Below, piece after piece: positions 8,516-16,235 of a stretch of DNA of 64,000 nt. The translations under genes and the position numbers were made by a program. This DNA comes from Lachnospiraceae bacterium XBD2001. Its GTDB lineage: Bacteria; Bacillota; Clostridia; Lachnospirales; Lachnospiraceae. The notes below the pieces were generated by a model. The model searched no databases and had not been told where the DNA came from. It saw only the letters and a program-made list of their open reading frames with translations. Each line of letters opens with the position of its first letter. Within the stretch, counting starts at the first letter, position 1. Location of the stretch: the NCBI GenBank assembly GCA_900116395.1, contig FPAN01000006.1:124001-188000 (forward strand). Direction: 5' to 3'.

Positions 8516-8555
8516 AAGGGGATCACTGGCTAAGAGCAGGTGAATCCCCTTTTTT
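8516..8555 (+). terminator. Rho-independent terminator after yvyF
   Basis: AAGGGGATCAC (8516-8526) pairs with GTGAATCCCCTT (8540-8551) with one bulged A, followed by a T run. It ends the comF-yvyF unit just before the arcC ribosome binding site. Confidence 0.85.
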
Positions 8556-8570
8556 CACCGGAGGGAAAAC

Positions 8571-9503
8571 ATGAAAAACAAAAGAATCGTAATCGCATTA
8601 GGACACAACGCATTGGGCACTACATTGCCGGAACAGCAGGAAGCTGCAGTTCGTACCGCGAAGGCAGTAGCAGAGTTCGTAGCCCAAGACTATCAGGTAG
8701 TGATTACCCACAGCAACGGACCACAGGTTAGTATGATTCATACTGCAATGTCGGAATTCGCCCGTCTGTATCCGGAGTATACCGCAACACCGATGAGTGT
8801 TTGCTCCGCTATGAGCCAGGGTTATATCGGATACGATTTGCAGAGCGCACTTCGTTGTGAACTCATTGACCGTGGCATTGTAAAAAGTGTCGCAACCGTT
8901 CTGACCCAGGTAATCGTAGATCCTTATGATGAGGCATTTTACAAGCCGACCAAGGTAATTGGCCGTGTTATGACCAAGGAAGAGGCCGATGCAGAGGAGC
9001 AGAAGGGCAATCATGTGGTGGAAGTGGAAGGCGGATACCGTCGTATTGTAGCAACACCGAAGCCAATGGAGATTGTGGAGCTGGATGCCATTACCGCTCT
9101 TTTGGATGCCGGACAGGTAGTAATTGCCTGCGGCGGTGGTGGAATTCCGGTGTTAACCCAGGATCACAAGCTCAAGGGTGCTTCCGCAGTCATCGAGAAG
9201 GATACGGCAGCAGGCCGTCTGGCAGAATTAATTGATGCAGATATGTTAATTATCTTGACGGGAACACAGAAAGTGTGCTTGAATTATAAGACTGCTGATG
9301 AACGTCCGTTGGATTATCTGACGGTGGAAGAAGCAAAACAATACATCGAGGAGGGGCAATTCGAAGAGGGAACCATGTTGCCGAAGATTCAGGCTGCAGT
9401 GGATTATATTGGGGATTCTGCAATTCGCAAAGTGCTAATTACCAAGCTGGATCCGAATGGTGCTGCTATCGGCGGTACTTCCGGAACTATGATTGGAAAA
9501 TAA
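8571..9503 (+). CDS. arcC: Carbamate kinase
   Basis: Cytoplasmic enzyme that transfers phosphate between carbamoyl phosphate and ADP, usually the ATP-yielding last step of arginine or agmatine/purine breakdown. The 310 residues match the family length. Motifs of the amino-acid kinase fold are visible: HSNGPQV near residue 47, the GGGGIPV loop near 188, the substrate loop with EKDTAAGRLA near 207, and the C-terminal TKLDPNGAAIGGTSGTMI. GGAGGG precedes the ATG. No arginine deiminase or ornithine transcarbamylase gene is nearby; pyruvate kinase follows after 24 bp, suggesting co-expression of two substrate-level ATP-forming enzymes. Confidence 0.93.
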   Translation: MKNKRIVIALGHNALGTTLPEQQEAAVRTAKAVAEFVAQDYQVVITHSNGPQVSMIHTAMSEFARLYPEYTATPMSVCSAMSQGYIGYDLQSALRCELIDRGIVKSVATVLTQVIVDPYDEAFYKPTKVIGRVMTKEEADAEEQKGNHVVEVEGGYRRIVATPKPMEIVELDAITALLDAGQVVIACGGGGIPVLTQDHKLKGASAVIEKDTAAGRLAELIDADMLIILTGTQKVCLNYKTADERPLDYLTVEEAKQYIEEGQFEEGTMLPKIQAAVDYIGDSAIRKVLITKLDPNGAAIGGTSGTMIGK

Positions 9504-9527
9504 TAATAGTTTTAGTAAGAGGTATTT

Positions 9528-10955
9528 ATGGAACAAATTCGCAAAACAAAAATTATCTGCACATTGGGACCTGCCAGTGATACTCCAGAGATGATGGAAA
9601 AATTAATGAAGGCCGGCATGAACGTTGCCCGTTTTAACTTCTCCCATGGAGACCATGAGGAGCAGTTGGGTAAGTTAAAAACCTTAAGAAGCGTACGTGA
9701 GAAGCTGAAGCTTCCGGTAGCAGCCCTTTTGGATACCAAGGGACCGGAAATTCGTTTGAAGGATTTCGCAGATGGCCCAATCGAGTTGGAAGAAGGCCAG
9801 ACCTTCACTTTGACCACTCGTGATATCATGGGTAATCAGAACGAAGTGGCAATTACTTATGCTGATCTCCCAAACGATGTAGCCGTAGGCTCTCACATCT
9901 TGATTGATGACGGTTTGGTGGAGTTACAGGTGAAGGAAATCAAGAATGGCACTGACATTGTATGTGTAGTAAATAACGGCGGACGTGTTTCCAATAAGAA
10001 GGGCGTTAATGTACCGAACGTTGAGCTGTCTATGGATTACATTAGCCCGAAGGATTACAAGGATATCGTATTTGCAGTACAGGAAGATTTCGATTTCATC
10101 GCTGCTTCCTTCGTACGTAAGGCTTCCGACATCCAGGAAATCCGTGAGATCTTGAAGCAGTACGGCGGCGAGAAGATTAAGATTATCGCTAAGATTGAGA
10201 ATAATCAGGGTATCGCGAACATCGATGAGATTATCGAAGCGGCAGACGGAATCATGGTTGCCCGTGGTGACATGGGTGTTGAGATTCCGTTGGAGGATGT
10301 TCCGGTTATCCAGAAGATGATTATCAAGAAGACTTATCAGGCAGGTAAGATTGTTATTACCGCAACGCAGATGCTGGATTCCATGATGTCCCATCCGAGA
10401 CCAACCCGTGCAGAGGCTACTGACGTTGCAAACGCAATCTATGACGGAACCAGCGCAATCATGCTTTCCGGTGAGACTGCACAGGGTAAGTATCCGTTAG
10501 AAGCAGTTGAGACCATGGCGCGTATTGCACTTCGTACCGAGCAGGATATCAATTATCTTTCCCGTATGAAGAATCGTACCGAGTTGGATCACTCTAGCGT
10601 AACAGATGCGATTTCTCACAGTGCATGTACCACTGCTGCTGATTTGAATGCTGCAGCAATCGTAACCGTAACCAAGTCCGGACGTACCGCACAGTGTATC
10701 TCTAAGTTCCGTCCGGGAAGCCCGATTATCGGTGGATGTACCTCTGAGAAGGTATGTCGCCAGATGAACTTATGCTGGGGCGTTACCCCAATCATGGTTC
10801 AGGAGATGGATGATGCGGATGATTTGTTCCAGCATGCCATTGACCGAAGTGAAGAAGAAGGCCTCGTAAAAGAGGGTGATTTGGTAGTTCTTACCGCCGG
10901 TGTTCCGCTTGGAATTTCCGGAACCACCAACTTGTTAAAGGCTCAGATGGTATAA
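9528..10955 (+). CDS. pyk: Pyruvate kinase
   Basis: Last step of glycolysis, converting phosphoenolpyruvate and ADP to pyruvate and ATP. It has 475 residues, the short form without the extra C-terminal PEP-utiliser domain found in Bacillus. The signature IIAKIENNQGIANIDEI lies near residues 220-236, the MVARGDMGVEIP loop near 243-254, and ATQMLDSMMSHPRPTRAEATDVANA near 281-305. The start ATG has an AGAGGT site. It lies 24 bp downstream of arcC with no terminator between, and is followed by a strong terminator. Confidence 0.96.
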   Translation: MEQIRKTKIICTLGPASDTPEMMEKLMKAGMNVARFNFSHGDHEEQLGKLKTLRSVREKLKLPVAALLDTKGPEIRLKDFADGPIELEEGQTFTLTTRDIMGNQNEVAITYADLPNDVAVGSHILIDDGLVELQVKEIKNGTDIVCVVNNGGRVSNKKGVNVPNVELSMDYISPKDYKDIVFAVQEDFDFIAASFVRKASDIQEIREILKQYGGEKIKIIAKIENNQGIANIDEIIEAADGIMVARGDMGVEIPLEDVPVIQKMIIKKTYQAGKIVITATQMLDSMMSHPRPTRAEATDVANAIYDGTSAIMLSGETAQGKYPLEAVETMARIALRTEQDINYLSRMKNRTELDHSSVTDAISHSACTTAADLNAAAIVTVTKSGRTAQCISKFRPGSPIIGGCTSEKVCRQMNLCWGVTPIMVQEMDDADDLFQHAIDRSEEEGLVKEGDLVVLTAGVPLGISGTTNLLKAQMV

Positions 10956-10960
10956 AAATA

Positions 10961-10997
10961 AGACCTTCCGATGGGATTCATCGGAAGGTCTTTTTGT
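10961..10997. terminator. Terminator between pyk and the metalloregulator gene
   Basis: A perfect 13-bp stem (10961-10973 with 10979-10991), 5-nt loop and T run on the plus strand. An A-rich stretch before the stem suggests it may also stop transcripts from the minus strand. Confidence 0.92.
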
Positions 10998-11003
10998 TTA
11001 TAA

Positions 11004-11390
11004 TTACTCGTTACATTCGCCGATTCCATGAGCAATACAATAATTCTTGATTGCATGGAAAGTCTCTGCACTGACATAGTGCTCTACGCGGCAAGCGTCT
11101 TTTAATGCTACATCTTCTTGTACACCAAGCTTCAAGAACAACGCAGATAAGAATTCGTGACGTTCATACATCTCTTCTGCAATGGACAATCCCTCCGGTG
11201 TCAGAGTGATGTGATTGTGGTCGTCAATTTCTACATAGCCGTTCTCTTTTAACTGTTTCATAAAGACGGAAACCGTCGCTCTTGCATATCCGAAATAATT
11301 ACATACGTCCGTTGCACGGACAACATCCTGCTTCTTGGACAGGATCAAAATGGACTCCAAATAGTCCTGGGCAGATTCCTGCATCTTCAT
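11004..11390 (-). CDS. DtxR/MntR family iron- or manganese-dependent repressor
   Basis: A 128-residue metal-dependent transcriptional repressor. The start is set at 11390, not the longer frame, because AAAGGAGG lies 8 nt upstream and family members begin at this point. An N-terminal winged helix-turn-helix (ATDVCNYFGYARATVSVFMKQLKENGYVEI) is followed by a dimer and metal region; Asp9 and Glu12, the YERHEFL histidine and ACRVEHYVS correspond to MntR ligand positions. The C-terminal SH3 domain of DtxR is absent. It is divergent from feoA-feoA-feoB, so Fe(II) control of that operon is the likely task. Confidence 0.85.
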   Translation of the reverse strand: MKMQESAQDYLESILILSKKQDVVRATDVCNYFGYARATVSVFMKQLKENGYVEIDDHNHITLTPEGLSIAEEMYERHEFLSALFLKLGVQEDVALKDACRVEHYVSAETFHAIKNYCIAHGIGECNE

Positions 11391-11520
11391 ACGAAGTTCC
11401 TCCTTTAAGGGTTTTCGCATCCACATTAGAAAATACATTTACATTTTATACAACATGAATCGGCTTTTCAAGTGATGTTAGGGGTGACTGTTAGAATTTG
11501 AAAAAATTGTACAAAAATGT

Positions 11521-11549
11521 TTGACATAAATGTTAGATGGTGCTAACAT
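11521..11549 (+). promoter_or_regulatory. feo operon promoter with an overlapping operator
   Basis: TTGACA (11521-11526), a 17-nt spacer and TAACAT (11544-11549) form the promoter. A perfect inverted repeat, ATGTTAG-N6-CTAACAT (11530-11549), covers the spacer and the -10. A second imperfect palindrome containing TAGG-N4-CCTA lies at 11556-11572, just past the start site. The GTTAG/CTAAC half-sites resemble DtxR/IdeR boxes and fit the divergent regulator. Confidence 0.65.
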
Positions 11550-11618
11550 CTATTTGGTTAGGGATGCCTACCATCTTTTTGCCAAATGAGGAATATTTGT
11601 GAAGGAGGGGATTGTGTG

Positions 11619-11828
11619 ATGCCATTAACATTGAGCAATCCGGGCGAGAAGCAAGTTATTGTGAAAGTCGCCGGTAACGAAAAGACACGTAAATTCCTTG
11701 AGAATTTAGGGTTTGTACAAGGTGAAGAGATTAGCGTTGTTTCATCATTGAACGGAAATCTGATTGTGAATGTAAAAGATTCCAGAGTTGCGGTGGATCA
11801 GGCCATGGCTTCTAAGATTTATGTTTAA
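11619..11828 (+). CDS. feoA: FeoA family small protein (first copy)
   Basis: A 69-residue SH3-like FeoA protein thought to assist or gate the FeoB iron channel on its cytoplasmic side. The start is placed at the ATG at 11619 because GGAGGGG lies 8 nt before it; the GTG just upstream and a longer frame starting at 11586 are less likely. The pattern of a beta-rich domain with LENLGFVQGEEISVV and a C-terminal VAVDQAMASKIYV is typical. It opens the feo operon and is followed 46 bp later by a second FeoA. Two FeoA copies before FeoB are common in Clostridia. Confidence 0.9.
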   Translation: MPLTLSNPGEKQVIVKVAGNEKTRKFLENLGFVQGEEISVVSSLNGNLIVNVKDSRVAVDQAMASKIYV

Positions 11829-11874
11829 TAGGAATGACGTACAAGATATTGCATGAAGGGAGTGTATAGCGCAA

Positions 11875-12099
11875 ATGGAAAGAACGTTACATGATGTTAG
11901 TGTTGGCGAGACCGTAACCGTTAAGGCAATTCACGGAGAGGGTGCAGTCAAGAGAAGAATTATGGACATGGGTATTACCAAGAATGTAGAGATTTATGTC
12001 CGCAAGGTAGCACCATTGGGTGATCCGGTGGAAGTAACCGTACGTGGATATGAATTATCCATCCGTAAAGAAGATGCCAAGATGGTTGAGATTGCATAA
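11875..12099 (+). CDS. feoA: FeoA family small protein (second copy)
   Basis: A 74-residue FeoA domain protein. The motif GAVKRRIMDMGITKNVEIYVRK is the standard FeoA signature, followed by DPVEVTVRGYELSIRKEDAKMVEI. It diverges clearly from the first copy, so the two may have separate roles or form a mixed complex with FeoB. It is 12 bp upstream of feoB and is preceded by a GAAGGGAG site. Confidence 0.93.
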   Translation: MERTLHDVSVGETVTVKAIHGEGAVKRRIMDMGITKNVEIYVRKVAPLGDPVEVTVRGYELSIRKEDAKMVEIA

Positions 12100-12111
12100 G
12101 GAGGACATACA

Positions 12112-14298
12112 GTGAGTATTCGTATTGCATTAGCAGGAAATCCAAACTGCGGTAAGACAACATTATTCAACGCACTGACCGGTTCCAACCAGTATGTAGG
12201 TAACTGGCCTGGTGTTACAGTCGAGAAGAAGACTGGTAAGTTAAAGACCAATAAGGACGTAGATATCGTGGATCTTCCGGGTATCTATTCTCTTTCTCCA
12301 TATACCTTGGAAGAGGTTGTTGCACGTAACTATTTGATTGACGAGAAGCCGGATGCCATCTTGAATATCATCGATGGTACCAACGTAGAGCGTAACCTCT
12401 ATCTGACCACACAGTTGGTTGAGTTATCCATCCCGGTGGTTGTTGCAGTTAACATGATGGATGTAGTTACCAAGAACGGTGACAAAATTCATGCTGATAA
12501 GTTGAGCGAAGCTCTTGGTGTTCCGGTTATTCCGATTTCCGCATTGAAGGGAACCGGCATTACAGAAGCTGCCGAGAAGGCTGTTGAGATTGCAAAGGCA
12601 GGCAACATTACCATTCCAAAGCATCAGTTTAGTGGTGCAGTAGAGCATGCGATTGCACACATCGAAGAGGTTGCTCTTCATTCTATGGAAGAGCGTTATC
12701 AGAGATGGTATGCAATTAAGCTGTTTGAGCGTGACGACAAGATCCAGCAGAAGCTGGGCCTGTCTCAGGATATGATTGATCACATTGAAAAAGATATCGC
12801 ATCCTGCGAGAAGGAAGTGGATGATGATGCAGAGAGTATCATCACAGCAGAGCGTTACACCTATATCGGAACCATCATCAATGAGGCAGTCACCAAGCAG
12901 AAGCGTGAGATGACCACATCCGATAAGATTGACCGAATCGTAACCAACCGTTGGTTGGCACTTCCAATCTTCGCATTGGTAATGTTCATTGTTTACTACG
13001 TATCCGTTACTTCTGTGGGAACCTGGGCTACCGACTGGGCCAACGACCAGTTGTTAGGTGATGATGGATGGAACTTCCTTGGAATTGAAGGATTGTTCAT
13101 TCCGGGATTGCACGGTGCCGTTGGTGACTTGCTTGCAAACATCGGTTGTGCAGACTGGTTGGCAGGACTGATTAATGACGGTATTGTAGCCGGTGTTGGT
13201 GCAGTACTTGGATTCGTACCTCAGATTTTAATTTTATTTATTTTCCTGGCATTCCTGGAAGGCTGTGGATATATGGCACGTGTTGCATTCATCATGGATC
13301 GTATCTTCCGTAAGTTCGGTTTGTCCGGTAAGTCTTTCATCCCGATGTTAATCGGTTCCGGATGTGGTGTGCCTGGCGTTATGGCTAGCCGTACCATTGA
13401 GAATGAGCGCGATCGTCGTATGACCATTATGACCACCACCTTCGTTCCATGTGGAGCCAAGCTTCCAATCATTGCATTGGTAGCAGGTGCATTTTTCCAT
13501 AACTCCGGATTGGTAGCAGTATCCGCTTACTTCGTAGGTGTGGCAGCAATCATCTGCTCCGGTATTATCTTGAAGAAGACCAAGATGTTCGCCGGTGATC
13601 CGGCTCCATTCGTTATGGAGTTGCCGGCATACCATATGCCAACCGTAGGTAGTGTGCTTCGTTCCATGTGGGAGCGTGGCTGGTCCTTCATCAAGAAGGC
13701 AGGAACCATTATCCTCTTATCTACCATCGTATTGTGGTTCTTGATGAGCTTCGGATGGGTAGACGGACAGTTCCGTATGTTAGAGGCTGTAGAGGTTGAG
13801 GCTTCTATCCTTGCTGTGATTGGTAGCGGGTTGGCCTTCATCTTCAAGCCACTTGGTTTTGGTACTTGGCAGTTATCTGTTGCAGCAATCTCCGGATTGA
13901 TTGCAAAAGAGAACGTAATCGCAACCATCGGTATGACCTATGGATTGGAAGAAGTAGCAGAAGACGGTGCAGATTATTGGACTGCTTTGGCTGCATCTAT
14001 TCCGGCCATCGGTGGATATGCATACTTGGTATTCAACCTCTTATGTGCACCTTGCTTCGCAGCAATGGGTGCCATCAAGCGTGAGATGAATAACCCGAAG
14101 TGGTTCTGGTTCGCAATTGGATATCAGTGTGCATTGGCATACGTTGTATCTCTTTGCATCTACCAGATCGGTGGATTATTCACCGGCGCAGTAAGCTTCG
14201 GACTTGGAACCATTGTAGCTGTAGCATTCATTGCATGCTTCATCTGGCTGCTGGTTCGTAAGGGAACAGAAGAGGCAAAAGAAGTTCAGATGAACTAG
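12112..14298 (+). CDS. feoB: Ferrous iron transporter FeoB
   Basis: Membrane GTPase that takes up Fe(II). It has 728 residues and starts at GTG, with AAGGAGG 7 nt upstream. The N-terminal G domain shows G1 GNPNCGKTT (residues 9-17), G3 DLPGIYSLSPYT and G4 NMMDV; a helical guanine-dissociation-inhibitor-like region follows. Two Gate regions with the conserved SGCGVPGVMASR and FVPCGAKLPII motifs lie in the membrane part, along with about ten hydrophobic segments. It is cotranscribed with two feoA genes and followed by the 44-residue Cys-rich protein. Divergent metalloregulator control is likely. Confidence 0.97.
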   Translation: MSIRIALAGNPNCGKTTLFNALTGSNQYVGNWPGVTVEKKTGKLKTNKDVDIVDLPGIYSLSPYTLEEVVARNYLIDEKPDAILNIIDGTNVERNLYLTTQLVELSIPVVVAVNMMDVVTKNGDKIHADKLSEALGVPVIPISALKGTGITEAAEKAVEIAKAGNITIPKHQFSGAVEHAIAHIEEVALHSMEERYQRWYAIKLFERDDKIQQKLGLSQDMIDHIEKDIASCEKEVDDDAESIITAERYTYIGTIINEAVTKQKREMTTSDKIDRIVTNRWLALPIFALVMFIVYYVSVTSVGTWATDWANDQLLGDDGWNFLGIEGLFIPGLHGAVGDLLANIGCADWLAGLINDGIVAGVGAVLGFVPQILILFIFLAFLEGCGYMARVAFIMDRIFRKFGLSGKSFIPMLIGSGCGVPGVMASRTIENERDRRMTIMTTTFVPCGAKLPIIALVAGAFFHNSGLVAVSAYFVGVAAIICSGIILKKTKMFAGDPAPFVMELPAYHMPTVGSVLRSMWERGWSFIKKAGTIILLSTIVLWFLMSFGWVDGQFRMLEAVEVEASILAVIGSGLAFIFKPLGFGTWQLSVAAISGLIAKENVIATIGMTYGLEEVAEDGADYWTALAASIPAIGGYAYLVFNLLCAPCFAAMGAIKREMNNPKWFWFAIGYQCALAYVVSLCIYQIGGLFTGAVSFGLGTIVAVAFIACFIWLLVRKGTEEAKEVQMN

Positions 14299-14353
14299 TG
14301 AAAGACATGTTATAATATTCATATAGCAACTGTGTAGAAAGGAAGGAATTGTT

Positions 14354-14488
14354 ATGGGCACAGCAGTAGTATTGGCGGTTCTCGTGGCAGCCGTTGGCGG
14401 AATTATTTACAAGATGGTGAAGGACAAAAAATCCGGTAAGAACAGTTGCGGCGGCGACTGCGGCCATTGTGGTGGCGGATGCCATTAA
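14354..14488 (+). CDS. FeoB-associated Cys-rich small membrane protein
   Basis: A 44-residue protein. After MGTAVVLAVLVAAVGGIIYKM, a single membrane helix, comes a basic stretch and a tail CGGDCGHCGGGCH with four cysteines and two histidines. This matches the FeoB-associated Cys-rich membrane protein family (PF12669), proposed to help iron handling at FeoB. GAAAGGAAGG lies upstream and an intrinsic terminator follows, so it is the last gene of the feo operon. Confidence 0.85.
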   Translation: MGTAVVLAVLVAAVGGIIYKMVKDKKSGKNSCGGDCGHCGGGCH

Positions 14489-14504
14489 TTGAATAGCGCG
14501 TGTG

Positions 14505-14535
14505 GGCCCTCATCCAATGGATGGGGGCCTTTTTT
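14505..14535 (+). terminator. Rho-independent terminator of the feo operon
   Basis: An 11-bp stem with one T-G pair (14505-14515 with 14519-14529), a tight 3-nt loop and a T run. Confidence 0.9.
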
Positions 14536-14538
14536 CTA

Positions 14539-14565
14539 TTGCAAAAGCACCGGATAGGGTATAAT
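14539..14565 (+). promoter_or_regulatory. Putative promoter of the first glycosyltransferase gene
   Basis: TATAAT at 14560-14565 with TTGCAA at 14539-14544; the 15-nt spacer is short, so the -35 is uncertain. It lies 32 bp before the gene, directly after the feo terminator. Confidence 0.45.
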
Positions 14566-14597
14566 GGAAAAGGAAATAGAACTATTGGAGAAATGAC

Positions 14598-15656
14598 ATG
14601 AAGTTTTCAATTATATGTCCGTCTTACGGCGTAGAAAAATATATAGGAAATGCACTGCAGGATATTATGGCGCAGTCTTATACGGATTGGGAATGTATCG
14701 TGGTGGAGGATTGCTCTCCGGATCGAACGGCAGAGATTGCAGAGGAGATTGCTAAGGGTGAACCACGTATTCAGGTGGTAAGGCAACCGGAGAATAAGGG
14801 CGTGTCCGAGTCGAGAAACCGAGGTCTTGAGATGGCAACGGGAGAGTATGTGTTGTTCCTGGATCCGGATGATCGCTACGAGAAGAATCTATTGCAACAG
14901 GTAGCTGGTGTGTTGGAAAAACAACAAACAGATATTGTGATATATGGTCATTACGAGGATTACTTGTCGGAAGACGGCAAGCTGAACTATCGCAACACTT
15001 TCAGCATGCCAAGCAGAGTGTACACGGATGCGTCCGAGATTCATCATCTGGTAATGGAATTGGAAGAGAAAACCATGTACGGTTATCCATGGAACAAGGC
15101 GTTTCGCAGGGAATACCTGATGGAGCGTGGCCTTCGTTACCCGGTGATCACTCATGTAGAAGATATCCTCTTCAACGTGGCGGTATTCCAGAATGTAAGC
15201 AGTGTACAGACCATCGAGGCACCGCTGTATTACTATATGAATTATGCGGATGCGACGAAGCGTTTGACGGCAAAGCGTCTGGAGAATTATTTTGAACTAC
15301 AGAAGACTCGCTATCGGGCACTGCTAGACCAACAAGATTCCTGGGGTAGTGCGGATGCATACGCCGAGGGCGTGGTTGCCAAGGCGTATTTCCGTTCGTT
15401 CTTTTCTATGTTAGAGCGTGAAGTTCGAGCGGGCACTACAAAGAATGAGGTGCTTTCCAAGGCTAAGAAGGAGCTAGAAACGGACCTTTTCGCTCGCTTG
15501 AAAGATGCGATGCCACAAGGCGGGAAAGCATTAAAGTTGTTATATCAGCCAATTATTGACGGGAATATAAAAAAGGCCTATCGCCGTGCCAAGGAAGTAT
15601 CCTTTGTACGGACTCATTTTCCTATGATATTTGCCAAGGCAAAACAGGCAAGATAA
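14598..15656 (+). CDS. Family 2 glycosyltransferase
   Basis: A 352-residue GT-A fold glycosyltransferase. The N-terminal FSIICPSYGVEKYIGNALQDIMAQSY, the nucleotide-sugar Asp in EDCSPDRTAEIAEE, and LFLDPDDRYEKN (the DxD-type metal site near residue 92) are clear. The C-terminal third is helical and variable, as usual for enzymes building cell-surface polysaccharide. There is no membrane segment. A terminator follows. More glycosyltransferase genes of the same class resume 2 kb downstream after the HTH/HipA-like insertion. The acceptor and sugar cannot be read from sequence. Confidence 0.9.
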   Translation: MKFSIICPSYGVEKYIGNALQDIMAQSYTDWECIVVEDCSPDRTAEIAEEIAKGEPRIQVVRQPENKGVSESRNRGLEMATGEYVLFLDPDDRYEKNLLQQVAGVLEKQQTDIVIYGHYEDYLSEDGKLNYRNTFSMPSRVYTDASEIHHLVMELEEKTMYGYPWNKAFRREYLMERGLRYPVITHVEDILFNVAVFQNVSSVQTIEAPLYYYMNYADATKRLTAKRLENYFELQKTRYRALLDQQDSWGSADAYAEGVVAKAYFRSFFSMLEREVRAGTTKNEVLSKAKKELETDLFARLKDAMPQGGKALKLLYQPIIDGNIKKAYRRAKEVSFVRTHFPMIFAKAKQAR

Positions 15657-15667
15657 GAATACATGTT

Positions 15668-15699
15668 AGGCGTCTGCAATATGCAGGCGCCTTATTTCT
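15668..15699 (+). terminator. Rho-independent terminator after the glycosyltransferase gene
   Basis: An 11-bp stem with one wobble pair (15668-15678 with 15682-15692) followed by a T-rich but interrupted tail. Confidence 0.7.
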
Positions 15700-15709
15700 A
15701 ACACAAGTA

Positions 15710-15765
15710 TATAACGGGATTGCGTTATAACATGATTTGCTTATATAACGGAATCACGATATAAT
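15710..15765 (+). promoter_or_regulatory. Promoter with paired operators for the HTH/HipA-like genes
   Basis: TTGCTT (15737-15742), a 17-nt spacer and TATAAT (15760-15765) form a strong promoter. A perfect inverted repeat TATAACG-N6-CGTTATA (15710-15729) lies just upstream of the -35, and a degenerate second copy (15744-15762) fills the spacer. The two copies start 34 bp apart. This arrangement is typical of autorepression by an HTH protein encoded just downstream. Confidence 0.65.
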
Positions 15766-15797
15766 ATATTTGAGTTAGTTGGAAGGTGGTGTACGCC

Positions 15798-16235
15798 ATG
15801 AACGAAAAGTTTACAGCAATCATAGCTGAAGAAGGGATATCTTTATATCGCCTAGCAAAAGAAACCGGCATTCCTTATACAACATTGAACGAGTTATATA
15901 ACGGTAAGAAGGATATTAACAATTGTGCAGCAGAGACGGTGTACAAGTTGAACGCATACTTAGAGCGTTCATTTGAAGAATTGTTGAATGATGTATGTCT
16001 TTTCGACGGCTATAGCGGGAAGTATAAGGGTTACACTTATTTATGGAAGTACGAGGCGAGCAACGTCGTTCTATATATCAAGAAGAACGGAGCTTATGAA
16101 GAGATACATCGTGAGAAGTGGATCTATGTTCCTGTTCATCCTAGAAAGCTTCGCGAGATGTTAACAGAGACAATTATCGATGCATATGATCATAAGAAGA
16201 AAGTGGAGGAAGAGTTATGTCGCCTTACTATTTAA
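15798..16235 (+). CDS. HTH protein paired with a HipA-like kinase (antitoxin-like)
   Basis: A 145-residue protein. The start is the ATG at 15798 preceded by GGAAGGTGG; an upstream GTG is too close to that site. Residues 5-60 form an XRE/Cro-type helix-turn-helix (LYRLAKETGIPYTTLNELYNGKKDI). Residues about 70-145 form a second, mostly beta-to-helical region (YTYLWKYEASNVVLYIKKNG) that I do not recognise and that is longer than plain HipB. The gene overlaps the kinase gene by 19 bp, and two inverted repeats lie at its promoter. By analogy with hipB it should repress its own operon and bind the kinase; the C-terminal domain may mediate that contact. Confidence 0.7.
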   Translation: MNEKFTAIIAEEGISLYRLAKETGIPYTTLNELYNGKKDINNCAAETVYKLNAYLERSFEELLNDVCLFDGYSGKYKGYTYLWKYEASNVVLYIKKNGAYEEIHREKWIYVPVHPRKLREMLTETIIDAYDHKKKVEEELCRLTI

